A stretch of DNA of 64,000 nucleotides from the NCBI RefSeq assembly GCF_023715155.1, contig NZ_JAMBNQ010000021.1:1-64000 (forward strand), in the 5' to 3' direction. This document shows, piece by piece, positions 36,254-45,796 of the stretch. Position 1 is the stretch's first letter, and each line of letters starts with the position of its first letter. The position numbers and the translations under genes are program-made. The stretch is from Neobacillus mesonae. GTDB lineage: Bacteria > Bacillota > Bacilli > Bacillales > Cytobacillaceae. The notes beneath the pieces were generated by a model. That model was given only the letters and a program-made list of their open reading frames with translations, was not told the origin of the DNA and searched no databases.

Positions 36254-36775
36254 TCACAGTTTTGTAAGGTATCGATCTTTCACAATATTCCTATGATGAT
36301 TTTCGTGGCCGGCAATAATGTAGGCGATGGCTCTTGTAGTGAGTTCGCTTTTGTTGGCAAAGCCAATGTTAGTCCAAGCGTCTTCCGGCATATTTCTAAT
36401 TAAGCGGATGGTGGCATTCCGGGCTGCAATAAAATCTTCAAGAAGGTCTTTGAGTAAAAGCTGATTGGATTTGGCTCCTTGAACATACAAGTTTTCATCA
36501 AATCCCGCTAATTCGGTTTGATCACCGCGTCCTGCTCTCATTAGCCGGTAGCTCATTATTCGCTCGGTATCTGTGATGTGACCCAGCACCTCCTTGATGC
36601 TCCATTTATTTTCAGCATAACGGAAAAGGGCATTTTCTTCAGAAATTCCTTCGAAAAGTCCAATAACGCTTTCCAAATTTTCTTTAAGGATTGTAACTAT
36701 ATTTCCTTCTGGAACAAGCTTTACATATGGCAGATAATATTTTGGATACTCATTTTCACTAGGGCGCTGTAACAT
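36254..36775 (-). CDS. DinB-family putative metalloenzyme
   Basis: A 173-residue four-helix DinB/YfiT-like protein. The expected metal-binding His residues lie in LGHITDTER (near residue 66) and AGHENHHRNI (near 155). Members use bacillithiol or similar thiols in transferase reactions, or have unknown roles. The ATG follows AAAGGAGAG. Stands alone. Confidence 0.87.
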   Translation of the reverse strand: MLQRPSENEYPKYYLPYVKLVPEGNIVTILKENLESVIGLFEGISEENALFRYAENKWSIKEVLGHITDTERIMSYRLMRAGRGDQTELAGFDENLYVQGAKSNQLLLKDLLEDFIAARNATIRLIRNMPEDAWTNIGFANKSELTTRAIAYIIAGHENHHRNIVKDRYLTKL

Positions 36776-36891
36776 TGAAAATCTCTCCTTTCGTTAATGG
36801 AACCGTCTTTCTATCATCCTATCATAAAAACATACTAAACATATAGAATAAAACGGAATTAATTTTTTCGAGTTCTTTTGTGATCATTCCC

Positions 36892-37098
36892 TCAATTATG
36901 CTTCTTTTCAGCTATTACTAAACATAATGTGGCAAATGGCCCGAGCAATAAAGAGATAAAAAACCAATTAAGCCCGCTGCGGTTTTTCCCTTGAGCTAAT
37001 CCGGCATTAATTAATGCGAGTGTACCCCACCCGACGAAATATTCATTTTCCACTCCGTTGGATCCCCCCATCATCCACATATAGGGTAATTTTACCAT
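36892..37098 (-). CDS. Small membrane protein
   Basis: A 68-residue protein whose C-terminal half (SGLNWFFISLLLGPFATLCLVIAEK) is one strong membrane helix, preceded by a glycine-rich region with one weaker helix. The start follows AAAAAGG by about nine bases. The pattern NWFFISLLLGPFA is seen in many small bacterial membrane proteins of unknown role. Confidence 0.6.
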   Translation of the reverse strand: MVKLPYMWMMGGSNGVENEYFVGWGTLALINAGLAQGKNRSGLNWFFISLLLGPFATLCLVIAEKKHN

Positions 37099-37161
37099 AT
37101 AAAATAACCTTTTTTCTTCAAAAAAAAACAGCTGCCTACAATGTAAGCTGCTGCTCTAAAA

Positions 37162-37716
37162 TTAAACCATTTTATCAAAATGAACAGATTTATTGATAAA
37201 ATACATGACCGGGATTCCGACAGCCATGACGACCAATTCACCAATCGCTGTTGTCAGCCATGTAAATAGAAAAGGCAGGCCGAAAGCTAGATGTAACTCA
37301 ATGGCAATCAGGAACATCGTAACCGTAAAGACCAAAGTATTGACAATCATTCGTGCTATCATACCTTTTATAAAGCGGGCACATAAAATGGCAATAACCA
37401 GTGCCAGTAGTGATTGGCCTACACCAAAAATAAGATCGTAAGCCTTCATCGGTGAGAAAAATAAGTTTGTTAGAAACACACCGAGAATGATTCCGAAAAG
37501 GTACTTTTTGTTAAAAACAATAAGATGGTTAAAAATCTCTGAAACCCGGAATTGGATTTGACCGAACCCAAAAGGTGAAACGACTGCTGATACAGCAATA
37601 TACAATGCTGCAATAATTCCATTGATGACAATCCCTTGTACGTTGGATTGTGTCCCTTGAGGCTGATTTTTTTCTACAGTCATTTGCTGCGGAAATGGTT
37701 TTGTTATTTTTTCCAT
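37162..37716 (-). CDS. queT: QueT-family ECF transporter S-component (queuosine precursor uptake)
   Basis: A 184-residue membrane protein. The family motif GFGQIQFRVSEIFNHL (near residue 50) and KKYLFGIILGVFLTN are characteristic of QueT, the substrate-binding unit of an energy-coupling-factor transporter for preQ1 or related precursors. A preQ1 riboswitch directly upstream strengthens the call. The ATG follows AAGGAG, which is part of the riboswitch. Confidence 0.93.
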   Translation of the reverse strand: MEKITKPFPQQMTVEKNQPQGTQSNVQGIVINGIIAALYIAVSAVVSPFGFGQIQFRVSEIFNHLIVFNKKYLFGIILGVFLTNLFFSPMKAYDLIFGVGQSLLALVIAILCARFIKGMIARMIVNTLVFTVTMFLIAIELHLAFGLPFLFTWLTTAIGELVVMAVGIPVMYFINKSVHFDKMV

Positions 37717-37724
37717 ATATCATT

Positions 37725-37763
37725 CTCCTTAGTTTTTTATAGTGGGATGGTTACGAACCACTG
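37725..37763 (-). promoter_or_regulatory. PreQ1-I riboswitch
   Basis: On the minus strand the stem AGTGG/CCACT encloses a loop with TTCGTAACCATC, followed by the A-rich tail TATAAAAAACTAAGGAG. This is the compact H-type pseudoknot pattern of class I preQ1 riboswitches. The ribosome site AAGGAG sits in the tail, so control is probably translational. A promoter (TTGACC-N17-TATTAT) precedes it. Confidence 0.92.
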
Positions 37764-37971
37764 TCAATCTTACAAACTATTATAATAATATAAACAAACG
37801 TTTCGGTCAATGACACTATATTGGAAAAATAATATGGGGAGTTGTATAAAAAGACTCTGCCAATTCTTTATGCTAGAATGTCACACCTCCGGATATATAT
37901 ATCCAAATTTTCATTTTTTGCTTTAGCGATTTTGGGTAAAATAGAAGTATCTTAAACTTGGAGTGAATAAT

Positions 37972-39333
37972 ATGGTACAGGTGATGGAACAAGATTTACA
38001 TTTGACTTTGTCCAATTTATCAAAACAAAAATTAATCAGTATTCTTCTAGACCTTGCTGATGAGAACCCGGATATAGAAAAACGACTGTTGTTTCAGTTT
38101 GCGCACAATCAGGATGAGATTGCGGCAAGTAAAAAACTTGTCAAAGAGTATATCCGAAAAGCTAAGGATCGTGGTTTTATTCCATGGAACAGAGTAGATT
38201 ATGCATTGCAGGGGGCCGAATTGGTTATCCGAAAAGCTAAGGAGAAAATAGATTTAGGAGATGTGGAAACAGCAGTCACTTTAGGGATTGTGGTGTTATC
38301 CCATGCGGTTGATATGCTCCAATTTGCAGATGATTCGAACGGAACGATTGGGGATATCATTCGATATAGTTTAGAAGTGATTGACAATGCAATTGGCACC
38401 AGTATTGCCAGACTAGAAATACCGAAACAAAAGAAGCTTTTTAATACGATTTTAAAAGAGGCATTACATAAAAGGTATAATGGTTGGAGCGATGTACGAG
38501 TTGGTTTACTCCGGGTGTGTATTTATTTTTGTGGAATCAATGATTTACGGACAAAGCTGGAATCACAAATTGAAAGCTTGATAAATCAGACTGGCAGAGA
38601 TTATGAAAGGGAAGAACTTAAACTCCTTCAGCTGGGAATGATGGAACGATATGACGAATCTGAAAAAGTGGAAACATTTATTTATGAAAATATCCAGCTT
38701 TCTGATTTTCGTGAAAAGGCGATTCTTCACGAGATGGAAAAACGGGACTATACCAAGGTAATCTCCCTTTGTTTAGAGGGTGAAGGTGATAATCCTTGGC
38801 CGGGTCTCATTAAGAAGTGGAAGGAATATAGATATCAGGCATATGAACAGCTTGAAGATATTGAAAAACAGCGGGTATTAGCAAAAGAACTTCTTTATGA
38901 TAATGATTTTGAATATTATTCCAAGTTAAAGGAACTATATCCATCATGCGAATGGGAAGGCGTGTTACATGAGATTGTGGAGGAATTCCGTAAACAGCCT
39001 TACCAGCCCTCAGCCTATCTATCCATTTTAAAGGAGGAAAATTTAACAGAACATATTCTGGAATATTGTAAGGAGAACCTTTCCAGTCTGACTCATCTCT
39101 ATCCATATTTAATGGAACAATATTTTGAAGAATTAACTGATCTTTTTATTCAATACATTTTAATAGTGGCGAAGGAATCAAACGATCGTAGGAAATACAA
39201 AAATGTCTGCCGTATAATCGAAACGTACAAACAGGCTTGCGGTAAAGAACATGCTGAAAAGTTGATTAGTAAATTAAAAGAAAGTTATAAAAGGCGGCCG
39301 GCTTTTGTAGAGGAGCTTGAAAAAATAAAGTGA
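37972..39333 (+). CDS. Uncharacterised helical protein, resembles the C-terminal part of SWIM zinc-finger proteins
   Basis: About 453 residues, almost entirely alpha-helical, with repeat-like helical pairs and no membrane segment. The opening LTLSNLSKQKLISILLDLADENPDIEKRLL resembles the sequence that follows the SWIM zinc finger in Bacillus SWIM-domain proteins, but no CxCx-type SWIM motif is present. It may be a truncated or split relative. The ATG at 37972 is eight bases after GGAG. No neighbouring gene suggests a function. Confidence 0.7.
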   Translation: MVQVMEQDLHLTLSNLSKQKLISILLDLADENPDIEKRLLFQFAHNQDEIAASKKLVKEYIRKAKDRGFIPWNRVDYALQGAELVIRKAKEKIDLGDVETAVTLGIVVLSHAVDMLQFADDSNGTIGDIIRYSLEVIDNAIGTSIARLEIPKQKKLFNTILKEALHKRYNGWSDVRVGLLRVCIYFCGINDLRTKLESQIESLINQTGRDYEREELKLLQLGMMERYDESEKVETFIYENIQLSDFREKAILHEMEKRDYTKVISLCLEGEGDNPWPGLIKKWKEYRYQAYEQLEDIEKQRVLAKELLYDNDFEYYSKLKELYPSCEWEGVLHEIVEEFRKQPYQPSAYLSILKEENLTEHILEYCKENLSSLTHLYPYLMEQYFEELTDLFIQYILIVAKESNDRRKYKNVCRIIETYKQACGKEHAEKLISKLKESYKRRPAFVEELEKIK

Positions 39334-39358
39334 AACTTCAATTGGTGAGGTTTCTTTT
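39332..39358 (+). terminator. Intrinsic terminator
   Basis: GAAACTTCA pairs with TGAGGTTTC (one G-U) around ATTGG and is followed by T4. It overlaps the stop codon of the upstream gene. Confidence 0.7.
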
Positions 39359-39428
39359 CATCCTCCACTGATGGTTAGTCCTGTTGTATTGACTCAAATA
39401 TCGCTTTTATTGCTCCGATAAAAAGTCA

Positions 39429-39500
39429 GCACCCGATTGGCAGAGGATAAACCTCTATTTATGCATCGGTAAGTTTCGATGTATTTTATCAATCGGGTGC
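39429..39500. ncRNA. Candidate structured element: three-way junction
   Basis: An 11-bp perfect outer stem, GCACCCGATTG (39429-39439) with CAATCGGGTGC (39490-39500), encloses two further hairpins: AGAGG-N5-CCTCT, and ATGCATCG-N8-CGATGTAT with one G-U. It stands in a 359-bp gap between two convergent genes, each with its own terminator. It does not match the purine riboswitch junction or other three-way elements I know. A small non-autonomous mobile repeat is the main alternative. No promoter is convincing. Confidence 0.5.
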
Positions 39501-39645
39501 ATGAGGCAGGTTCCCCCGTTTTTGCTTCCCAATTATACTAAACCTTGAGAGAGTCTTACTGCCGTTAATACGGGATAAAGTGAAAAACAAATAGACAGGC
39601 TGTATTTGGTGCAAGCGGATTAATCGAATAAATAGCGAAAAAAAT

Positions 39646-39680
39646 AATCCTCGGAGGACACCTTGTTTCCTCTGAGGATT
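39646..39680. terminator. Terminator of the minus-strand MFS gene
   Basis: AATCCTC-GGAGGA pairs with TCCTC-GAGGATT as a nearly perfect 13-bp stem. On the minus strand a T-rich tail follows. Confidence 0.8.
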
Positions 39681-39692
39681 TCAACCTTCTAA

Positions 39693-40979
39693 TTACGCTG
39701 CTTTTGCTTCTTGTTGTGCAGCATGCTTCGGCAGGCATATACTGATAAACGCACCAATCATCAATAATACTGCAGCTGACACCAATGAACTTGTATAGCT
39801 GCCGAATTGATCAAAAAAGACCCCCGGCAGAAATGAACCGATAGCTGAGCCAAGCTGATGGCTCATATACAAGAAACCTGTCACGATTCCTAATGAAGAA
39901 CCTTTAAAATAACTTGCCAGCAATTTGACCGTCGGTGCAACCACGGCAAAATCCACGATACCGAAAGAAATAGCAAAAACAAATAACAGCCAAGGGTTTT
40001 CAACAAAAACGCCAAGCCATTTTACGCTTGAAAGGAAAAATGCTAGAAAAACAATCGTTAAGCCGCGAAGAAAGTAAATTCCGGCAATCATTTTTCGATT
40101 ATCCCAGCGGTCTGCTAAAATCCCGGCTGCAACCGTCCCTCCTGTGTTAAAGGCTGCAAGCAGGCTGACGGCGGTACCTGTAGCTGCTACTGAAAAGCCG
40201 CAGCTTTGGGCAAGAGGGATTAAATGGGTATCCATTAGGCCTGTTGTTGTAAATCCGCAAATACCATATGGGATCAGCAAAAACCAAAATCCACGATGGA
40301 GAAGATAATTCTTTTTCGGAACAGGAGAGGTTTCTTTGTCTGTTAAATTCTGCTGCTGTGTTTCCCCGGCCTCTTCAGCTCCCAATGGCTGTATGCCTAT
40401 ATCAGATGGTTCTGATTTTAGAAAAATTGCCAAGAGTGGGAAAACTATTAACAGTAAAAAGCCTCCCAAAATGAAAACGGTAGATTTCCAGCCCAAAGCA
40501 CTGATTAAAAACAGGGAGCTTGAAACCATTATCATTTGGCCGGCACCAAAACCTGCTTCAACCAATCCAAGTGCGAGGCCCTGTCTTTTGTGAAACCATT
40601 TTGTTACAGCAATGGAGGCAGTAACCCCGGATGCTCCGCCAAAACCAAGCGAAGAAATGACGCCATATAAAATAAACAGCTGCCAGATGTTTTGTGCAAA
40701 AAATGTAAGAATAGTCGTAACACCTAATAGAATAATGCTATATACAAATATCTTCTTGATACCATACTTGTCAATGAGTTTTCCGATAACCGGCTGTGAC
40801 AGGGCAAACACGATAAAGCTGATAAAGGAAATCGCAGAAACGGCGCCCCTTGATGCATCAAATTCCTGTTCCCACGGTTCCATGAAGGCGCCAAAACAGT
40901 ATCGAATTCCTTGAGCGGCCAAAACTCCAATAAAACAAACGGTTAAAATAACCCAGCCGTAATGTATCTTTTTAAACAT
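39693..40979 (-). CDS. MFS transporter, OFA/monocarboxylate-like
   Basis: About 428 residues, 12 membrane segments. The N-terminal KIHYGWVILTVCFIGVL and the motif GKLIDKYGIKKIF (near residue 69) are typical of the OFA/MCT branch. Substrate probably a monocarboxylate or an oxyanion; not decided. I start at ATG 40979, seven bases after AAGGTG, instead of the GTG at 40988. No neighbouring operon partner. Confidence 0.83.
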   Translation of the reverse strand: MFKKIHYGWVILTVCFIGVLAAQGIRYCFGAFMEPWEQEFDASRGAVSAISFISFIVFALSQPVIGKLIDKYGIKKIFVYSIILLGVTTILTFFAQNIWQLFILYGVISSLGFGGASGVTASIAVTKWFHKRQGLALGLVEAGFGAGQMIMVSSSLFLISALGWKSTVFILGGFLLLIVFPLLAIFLKSEPSDIGIQPLGAEEAGETQQQNLTDKETSPVPKKNYLLHRGFWFLLIPYGICGFTTTGLMDTHLIPLAQSCGFSVAATGTAVSLLAAFNTGGTVAAGILADRWDNRKMIAGIYFLRGLTIVFLAFFLSSVKWLGVFVENPWLLFVFAISFGIVDFAVVAPTVKLLASYFKGSSLGIVTGFLYMSHQLGSAIGSFLPGVFFDQFGSYTSSLVSAAVLLMIGAFISICLPKHAAQQEAKAA

Positions 40980-40988
40980 TTCAAGCAC

Positions 40989-41552
40989 CTTCTTTTTAAA
41001 CTATATATTCTTCTATTATAAAGAAAGGGCTGCTTTTTCAGCAACATAAATCACTTTATTGATAAAAAGTATTAAAGAGGTGATTCCAAAAGAAAATGAA
41101 TCATTATAAATCGTAAATGTAAACAGCGACAGCGGAAAAATAAATGATCCAAAAAAGAGCCTAGATTTTTTCTCGGATTCCATTCTAATAAATAGACCGC
41201 CCAAAATGGTCATAGATTTCGGTCCGCAATTCGGGCTCGGCTTTCATGAAAATAACTTTTTTGGTATTTACGGGTCTGATTTGCATCTTCCCCCCTTGTC
41301 CTGCCTTTGTATTCGTTTTTTCGGTTCCGCTTTGGTTGGAAAACTTGATTTTAACTTGTGGTTTTTTAGGAATAATTCGTAAATTCAGACGAAAAAATGG
41401 CTGTTTTTTAACTAAAAAACCGCATCCCCCCTTCACCTTACTGTCCATGTTTATGTTCAGTATCTTCCTTAAAAATTACTATACTCAATATTTTTTGGAA
41501 AGAATATTTTTAACTTAGTTTGCAAAAATTTTAAGGCAGGTGAAGATCCTTC
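40989..41552. other. Gene-poor 560-bp gap
   Basis: Only weak reading frames are present. On the minus strand, 41016-41183 could encode a hydrophobic peptide beginning MESEKKSRLFF, and 41185-41448 a basic peptide of 87 residues. Neither has a good ribosome site nor a family I know, and I do not call them. They could be remnants of one decayed gene. The plus-strand frame there is the complement of these. Confidence 0.4.
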
Positions 41553-42872
41553 ATGAGGTTTTTAAAAGTAATGAGAAATATTCGTGGGAGTTTTTGGTAT
41601 CTGCCGGCTCTATATAGTATTGCGGCATTTATTTTAGCCTTAATTACTATTCGTTTTGATTTCATTATTACTTCTAATCAGGATTTTAGTAAATTTGTAC
41701 CAGATTTTTTACTAGCAGATGAATCGCTTTCCCAAACGCTGTTGAGTTCGATTTCGACAGCTCTTTTAACTATGACAACCATTACCTTTTCTTCAATCCT
41801 TGTTGTATTAACCACTTTTTTGTCCAACTTTTCTCCACGGACATTACAAAACTTTATAACTGATCATAGTACACAGCGTGTATTGGGAATTTTTGTTGGA
41901 GGTTTTGTTTATACCGTTATTCTTCTTTTATTATTAAGAGAAACAGATACGAAAAGTCTGTTTCTTGCGCCCTCTTTTGCCATCTTTGTAACGTTTATCT
42001 GTTTAACCGTGTTTATCTTTTTTGTTCACCATACATCTAAATGGATTCAAGTCGGAGTGTTAATATCCACCATATCCACCGGAACAAAAAAGATTATAGA
42101 GGAAAAATTAAAGAATAAAGAGATTGAACAATCCGGCTTGGAGGAAACAAATTTGGTTTCCATAGAAGACCAAGAACCTCTAAAACTTAGTGCGCAGTTG
42201 CCTGGGTATATAAATTCGATTGATAAAGATACAATAAAAGAAATTGCTGAACGATATGATGGTGTTGTACGAATTGAGAAAAATCATGGTGATTTTGTAA
42301 ATAGTGATTCACTTCTGTTCTCAGTTTGGAATGCAAATAGTAATGAAATAATACATGAGTTATATAATTGTATTTCAATTGAACCCAACCGGGCTCCTTA
42401 TCAAAATATTGAATTTGGATTAACAAAGCTTGTGGAAATTGCGCTGCGTGCAATTTCACCGGCCGTAAACGATCCCAATACTGCCGTTAACTGCATTGAG
42501 CAGATTGGTAGTTTATTGTCGGAATTGGGAAAAAAGCAGCTTCCTAAACCAATGGAATTTGATAAGTGTGGAAACTTACGGCTTATTTCAGAACAATGGA
42601 TTTTCTCAGACTACTTGTATTTTTGTTTTTACCAAATACGGCATTATGGGAATGAAGATATTTCGATTATACGTGTAATTCTTAAGGCATTAATTCTAAT
42701 AGCTGAGGGGAATGATTCCGATATTAAACAATCAGTTTGGGAATTTTCTTCTTATATTCTAGAAGGGATTGAGCTAAAGAAAATGCTTTCCCTTGACCGT
42801 CGTTATTTAAATGATGTGATTCTCCAACTGGCGAACACATGTGAGCGGCAGCATGAATTTAAAACCATCTAG
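41553..42872 (+). CDS. DUF2254 membrane protein
   Basis: A 439-residue protein. The N-terminal half has four membrane segments (about 17-37, 60-85, 108-128, 133-155), including the family stretch TMTTITFSSILVVLTTFLSNFSPR. The C-terminal half is cytoplasmic with the conserved ALRAISPAVNDPNTAVNCI (near residue 304). The family is widespread in bacteria and its role is not established. The ATG follows AAGGCAGGTG. Monocistronic. Confidence 0.85.
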   Translation: MRFLKVMRNIRGSFWYLPALYSIAAFILALITIRFDFIITSNQDFSKFVPDFLLADESLSQTLLSSISTALLTMTTITFSSILVVLTTFLSNFSPRTLQNFITDHSTQRVLGIFVGGFVYTVILLLLLRETDTKSLFLAPSFAIFVTFICLTVFIFFVHHTSKWIQVGVLISTISTGTKKIIEEKLKNKEIEQSGLEETNLVSIEDQEPLKLSAQLPGYINSIDKDTIKEIAERYDGVVRIEKNHGDFVNSDSLLFSVWNANSNEIIHELYNCISIEPNRAPYQNIEFGLTKLVEIALRAISPAVNDPNTAVNCIEQIGSLLSELGKKQLPKPMEFDKCGNLRLISEQWIFSDYLYFCFYQIRHYGNEDISIIRVILKALILIAEGNDSDIKQSVWEFSSYILEGIELKKMLSLDRRYLNDVILQLANTCERQHEFKTI

Positions 42873-43261
42873 AAAAGGAAACGGGATAACTCCTCACAGG
42901 GCTAACGCAAATGAAATCCAGCGCCTTTAGATGCTGGCCGTTTGTATAGGTTTATAGCCGTTGTTCTTTGTTTGATTCGTAAATGCAAATTTTATGAAGA
43001 AGTCACCAAGTGATAGTGCAGGAGGACTTTTGAAAGTAAAAATACGACCATTTTCTTTACAAACACCGGCATCAGCGCAATATAAGTGCAGCTAGTAATA
43101 TAAATTGTGACTCCTCAAAACTTCAACATATTTCTTATGATAACTGACTCCAAAAACGTATTTTGCTAACAGTTATTATTTCCAAAATTTTAAATAATAT
43201 GTTAGTATAGAAATGTCAGAAAATTTAGTCTAAATATATTGAGTTAATAGGAGGAATTTAT
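42873..43261. other. 389-bp gap before the amidase gene
   Basis: I see no gene. A weak hairpin CCAGC-N9-GCTGG lies near 42920-42938. The last 60 bp hold the probable promoter and ribosome site of the amidase gene. Confidence 0.4.
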
Positions 43262-44764
43262 TTGACAACATTTAATTTAGAAGAGGCCACCATTGATAGT
43301 ATTCATGATCATTTTATATCAGGGGAACTAAGTTGTCGTGAATTAGTTGAAAATTATCTAAGGCGGATTGAAGAATATGATCAAAATGGGCCTAATTTAA
43401 ACTCCATCATTACGATCAATCCAACAGCATTGCAGGAAGCAGAAGAATTAGATAGAGTTTTTCAACAAACAGGGGAGTTTGTTGGACCTCTTCACGGAAT
43501 ACCTATTGTTGTTAAGGATCAATTAGAAACAAAGGATATAACGACTACATATGGGTCGATAGCATATAAAGACTATTTACCGGAAGAAGATGCAACGGTA
43601 ATTAAGAAGTTACGTCAGGCAGGAGGAATTATACTCGCAAAAACTAATTTACCGGATTTTGCTACCGCATGGTTTACGTTTTCCTCTGCAACGGGGGATA
43701 CAAAAAATCCATACGCTCTTAATCGCGATCCCGGTGGTTCAAGTGGTGGAACAGCAGCAGCTATCGCAGCTAATCTAGCCACTGTTGGTATTGGAGAAGA
43801 TACTGGTGGGTCTATAAGGGTACCAGCTAGTTTTACAAATTTATTTGGTCTGCGAGTATCTACAGGCCTTATTAGTAGAAAAGGTACATCTCCTCTTGTT
43901 CATTTTCAGGACACTGCTGGACCAATGACACGAACAGTGAAAGATATGGCTATTTTATTAGATTCCATAGTTGGTTACGATTCAAATGACAGTATGACCG
44001 CTGTAACGGTAAATGCAAAAGATGCCGGGAACTATTCTAAACAATTAACAGCAAAAGGTTTACAAGGAGCTAGAATAGGAATCCTGCGTGACGCTTTTGG
44101 TCCAGATTCTGATCCTAGTTCAGCAGAAGTAAACCAAGTAACAAATAGAGTCATACAGAGTCTATCAGACGCCGGTGCCGAAATTATTGACCCAGTTACT
44201 ATTCCAAATTTATCCGCTTTAATAGAAAAGACATCCATGTATACGATTCAGTCTAAAAAGGATTTTAACGACTTTTTAGGAAATAAAAATGTACCTTATA
44301 ATAAGACAGTTGACGAACTATATGAAACTAAGCAATATCATGACGACTTAGATCTTTTCATAGAAATTGCAAAAGGGCCGGAAAATCCAGAAGAAGTACC
44401 CGGGTATTTTGAACAGAGACTAAGTCAATCTGAATTCCGCCAAGAAATTGAAAAGGTATTCGCTGAGCATCAGCTGGATGCTATACTGTTCCCGGATGTC
44501 CAAGTATTACCACCTACAAAAGAGGAAGTACATTCTGGTAATCTGTCCGTACTTAGTTACCCAACAAATACGGTAATAGCGTCCCAAACTGGATTGCCTG
44601 CCATTTCTATGCCTGGTGGATTAACGGATGATGGAATTCCAGTAGGGGTAGAATTACTTGGGAAACAGTTGGATGAAGCAAGACTTCTTCAGCTGGCATA
44701 TTCTTATGAATATTTTGCAAAGCCAAGGAAAAAGCCGTCATTTAAGCACGAATTAGTTAAATAA
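43262..44764 (+). CDS. Amidase-signature family amidase
   Basis: A 500-residue amidase. The Ser-cisSer-Lys triad is visible: Lys in GIPIVVKDQLE (near 87), the cis-Ser/Gly-Ser loop in RDPGGSSGGTAAAIAA (near 160) and the nucleophile Ser in GEDTGGSIRVPAS (near 185). It hydrolyses an amide, e.g. of a small acid; whether it acts on a free amide or on aminoacyl-tRNA is not decidable, but no gatB/gatC neighbour is present. The TTG start follows AGGAGGA. A very strong terminator follows. Confidence 0.92.
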   Translation: MTTFNLEEATIDSIHDHFISGELSCRELVENYLRRIEEYDQNGPNLNSIITINPTALQEAEELDRVFQQTGEFVGPLHGIPIVVKDQLETKDITTTYGSIAYKDYLPEEDATVIKKLRQAGGIILAKTNLPDFATAWFTFSSATGDTKNPYALNRDPGGSSGGTAAAIAANLATVGIGEDTGGSIRVPASFTNLFGLRVSTGLISRKGTSPLVHFQDTAGPMTRTVKDMAILLDSIVGYDSNDSMTAVTVNAKDAGNYSKQLTAKGLQGARIGILRDAFGPDSDPSSAEVNQVTNRVIQSLSDAGAEIIDPVTIPNLSALIEKTSMYTIQSKKDFNDFLGNKNVPYNKTVDELYETKQYHDDLDLFIEIAKGPENPEEVPGYFEQRLSQSEFRQEIEKVFAEHQLDAILFPDVQVLPPTKEEVHSGNLSVLSYPTNTVIASQTGLPAISMPGGLTDDGIPVGVELLGKQLDEARLLQLAYSYEYFAKPRKKPSFKHELVK

Positions 44765-44769
44765 GACTA

Positions 44770-44818
44770 AAGGAGGGAGTTCCTATTTATTCAGAATGAA
44801 TAGGAACTCCCTCCTTTT
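44770..44818 (+). terminator. Very strong intrinsic terminator
   Basis: AAAGGAGGGAGTTCCTATT pairs perfectly with its complement (about 20-bp stem) and is followed by T5. Confidence 0.95.
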
Positions 44819-45183
44819 TCAACGCAGAATCTTTTCTACGAGTGGTTGAACTAAATAAATCTTAAAGATATAGCACTCTTATGAAAGTAAAAATTAAGAA
44901 AAGTGTCTGAATCTTCAACTGATGCAAAGAAAGTACGCCTGGCTGCAAAACGAATACTGATAAAACAAATTATAAGACAACATATGTGTTGTGTATATCT
45001 ATGGAAATAAGCGAAATGAAGAAGATTAAGCTTTGTTCCTGTTCACACCTCTATCAAATTGATGGTGAGCAATATATTTTCCAATATAGGACTTTTACAT
45101 TATGTTAGAATAAAGCAAGTATTGAACAACGGAGGGAAAATGTCTCCTAAAGTATGGAAATAAATCTATTTGGTGATAAAAGT

Positions 45184-45197
45184 GTGATATATATCAC
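45184..45197 (+). promoter_or_regulatory. Fnr/Rex-type palindrome before the haemoglobin gene
   Basis: GTGATA-TA-TATCAC is a perfect palindrome 70 bp before the start of the truncated haemoglobin. The same arms recur at 52007-52020 before the heme A synthase homologue. Half sites TGTGA/TCAC suit Fnr or Rex. The 300 bp before it (44820-45180) hold no visible gene. Confidence 0.6.
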
Positions 45198-45267
45198 GAA
45201 AACCAAATTAGAATACCATTATAATAAAGAAAAATAGGGGAAAATGAAAAGAGGATGGTGAAGAAGA

Positions 45268-45660
45268 GTGGAATATGAATTCAAATCATTATTCAATGAA
45301 ATTGGCGGATTGGATACAATTGATGAGCTGGTAGAGGCATTTTACCCACGCGTTTACGCAGACCCTGATTTAGCACCAATATTTGAAGGGGATATGGAAG
45401 AAATTAAATATAAACAGAAATTATTTTTACCACAATTTCTCGGGGGACCGGCCCTATACAGTCAGGTATACGGACCACCGGCGATGAGAATGCGGCATCT
45501 TCCACATGAAGTCACTCCTACAAGAGCAAAGGCATGGCTTCGCTGCATGAAAGAGGCATTCGAAGAAATTGGCCTGGACAAGAATCCAGCTGGGCCGGCT
45601 TTTTATGACAGATTAACACAAGTTGCCGGAATCATGGTTAATACACCAGACCCGGAATAA
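45268..45660 (+). CDS. Truncated haemoglobin (group II, YjbI-like)
   Basis: A 130-residue 2-on-2 globin. Visible features are FYPRVYADPDLAPIF, FLPQFLGGPALYSQVYGPP, and RMRHLPHEVTPTRAKAWLRCM with the proximal His and the group II Trp. It binds O2 or NO and may protect against nitrosative stress. The GTG start lies 70 bp after an Fnr/Rex-like site, so oxygen- or redox-dependent expression is plausible. Monocistronic with its own terminator. Confidence 0.92.
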   Translation: MEYEFKSLFNEIGGLDTIDELVEAFYPRVYADPDLAPIFEGDMEEIKYKQKLFLPQFLGGPALYSQVYGPPAMRMRHLPHEVTPTRAKAWLRCMKEAFEEIGLDKNPAGPAFYDRLTQVAGIMVNTPDPE

Positions 45661-45671
45661 AATAACAAGCA

Positions 45672-45708
45672 AGATCCCAAGCTTTGTAAAGTAGAGGGAT
45701 CTTTTTTT
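45672..45708 (+). terminator. Intrinsic terminator
   Basis: AGATCCC pairs with GGGATCT and is followed by T7. Confidence 0.85.
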
Positions 45709-45796
45709 ATTTAGATCTGTATTTTGGGAGAAAATCGTATTATGAAGGTTAACTAGGTAAATTTATAGGGCGTGTGAAAAAAGAAAAATCAGATAC

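Noticed and set aside
39429..39500. Purine-type riboswitch
   Set aside because: The junction sequences and loop-loop motifs of that class are absent, and no gene lies downstream in a leader position.
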